From Rivularia sp. MS3 (lineage in GTDB: Bacteria > Cyanobacteriota > Cyanobacteriia > Cyanobacteriales > Nostocaceae), in the NCBI GenBank assembly GCA_019192545.1, contig JAHCMI010000009.1, positions 1 to 64,000 on the forward strand: a stretch of 64,000 nt of DNA, in the 5' to 3' direction. Both the position numbers and the translations under genes were made by a program. Numbering within the stretch: the stretch's first letter is position 1; every line of letters begins with the position of its first letter. Positions 63,399 to 64,000 of the stretch are shown in pieces. The notes under the pieces are model-generated. The model searched no databases. It saw only the letters and a program-made list of their open reading frames with translations, and was not told the origin of the DNA.

Positions 63399-63559
63399 GG
63401 GAATGGGGCATGGGGGATTGGTAGTTGGTAATTGGAAATTTTAATAAAAGGTAAGAAGAGCGTGAATTCTGAGATAATAGCGGGCAAGATGCCCCGAATT
63501 TTGGGGGTAAGAACATCTCACCCCTCAAATTCTCTTCGCACCACAAGAGTAAGTTTTAC

Positions 63560-64000
63560 TTAAGAAACACCTCCACCTGCTGATTCAATCAAGACTCCGG
63601 GCTGATATCCGTAGGGGCGATCGCCAACTGTTGCACCTCCATGAATCATTCCTTGAATCTGAGCATCAAAAAAGGTGTAAGGAAACTGTGAAGAAGGTTT
63701 ACTAACGCTTTCCAAACGATTTGCAAACTCTGGGGGAATGTCAAAATCCAAGGCTTTAAGATTGTCTTCAAGCTGCGATAACTTAGAAGCACCGACAATT
63801 ACCGACGCAATACCGGGGCGATTTACCGTCCAATTTACGGCGACTTGTGCCATGCTGTGCCCTACTTCCTTGGCTACAGTTTCTAATTCTGCAACAATTT
63901 TCCAATTTCTCTCACTTATCTTTTTAAAAGCTGGATTATCAACATCGCGAGTTGCATCGAGTCTGCCTTCTCCAGAGAATCCACCTTGGCTAGGCTTGTA
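63560..64000 (-). CDS. Aldo/keto reductase, C-terminal part (continues beyond the window)
   Basis: The frame stays open to the window end, so the N-terminal part is missing and only 146 codons are seen. The segment YKPSQGGFSGEGRLDATRDV, KIVAELETVAKEVGHSMAQV, NWTVNRPGIASVIVGASKLS and QLEDNLKALDFDIP is the typical C-terminal third of the AKR/Tas family: the NADPH phosphate-binding loop (IVGASK..QLEDNL) and the terminal helix. It reduces aldehydes, ketones or sugars with NADPH; the substrate is unknown. Confidence 0.88.
   Translation of the reverse strand, partial: YKPSQGGFSGEGRLDATRDVDNPAFKKISERNWKIVAELETVAKEVGHSMAQVAVNWTVNRPGIASVIVGASKLSQLEDNLKALDFDIPPEFANRLESVSKPSSQFPYTFFDAQIQGMIHGGATVGDRPYGYQPGVLIESAGGGVS

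Noticed and set aside
1-64000. tRNA, rRNA or riboswitch genes
   Set aside because: No cloverleaf, TTCGA-loop arm with acceptor stem or known aptamer core was found on reading the intergenic DNA; a dedicated covariance search would be needed to exclude them fully.

Overview
This window is AT-rich chromosomal DNA from a cyanobacterium, most likely a filamentous, Nostocales-type one (Calothrix/Rivularia/Nostoc relatives; the genus is inference). The evidence is the many HIP1 octamers GCGATCGC (for example near 902, 10226, 16701, 20197, 33167, 34607, 46369 and 49012), heptameric short tandem repeats between genes, a flavodiiron flv4-2 type operon, a CrtW carotene ketolase, a DICT-like sensor kinase and many DUF families common in cyanobacteria. 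No rRNA, tRNA, CRISPR array, transposase or prophage gene was recognised.

Layout. 1-1602: exodeoxyribonuclease VII (xseA, xseB). 2286-8073: two paralogous carbohydrate-binding/beta-helix proteins with matching translation leaders. 8242-12160: a small membrane protein, a Cache-like sensor protein, sbcD and cysH. 12161-12853: a structured non-coding stretch and a possible 34-residue membrane peptide with its own terminator. 13018-21410: a five-PAS histidine kinase, a glutaredoxin, murE, and two convergent DICT-like kinases whose defects are complementary (one has Gln in place of the H-box His, the other has lost its ATP-binding boxes). 21707-25057: a pentapeptide protein, a stress protein and a BON lipoprotein. 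25597-31561: a minus-strand run of metabolic genes (DUF2891, Rieske oxygenase, ester cyclase, Crp/Fnr regulator, nitroreductase, methyltransferase, APH-type kinase). 31944-36268: flv4, a PsiE/Sll0218-like membrane protein and flv2, a photoprotective electron-sink operon. 36811-43712: DUF7003-like and DUF364 proteins, a deaminase, DUF2157 and GDYXXLXY membrane proteins, a PEP-CTERM-like protein and CrtW. 44070-47173: SppA protease and type 2 IPP isomerase. 48836-56838: a repeat protein and an RNA-repair neighbourhood. 57167-64000: MsrA/HAD, an RTX protein, and small conserved proteins up to a truncated aldo/keto reductase.

The most notable system is the RNA-repair neighbourhood at 49156-56838. 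It holds hen1 (3'-terminal 2'-O-methyltransferase), a stand-alone Pnk-type P-loop kinase, a Thg1-like 3'-5' polymerase gene and pnkp (kinase-phosphatase-ligase). Hen1/Pnkp RNA repair is known; the linked Pnk-like kinase and Thg1 suggest an extended tRNA-end repair set. Two lesions are visible here. thg1 carries a one-base frameshift next to its start. A 92-codon gene just upstream of pnkp is split by a 182-bp non-coding element with 8-bp terminal inverted repeats and a TAA target duplication, and removing the element restores the frame exactly.

The intergenic DNA carries several repeat families. They include a 207-bp element with 19-bp inverted ends and a perfect 46-bp palindrome inside, three copies of a CCTCACCCC hairpin element, a tandem pair with ATATCA..CCGGTTAA ends, GACGTTG hairpins that probably act as terminators, and heptamer repeats that often touch stop codons.
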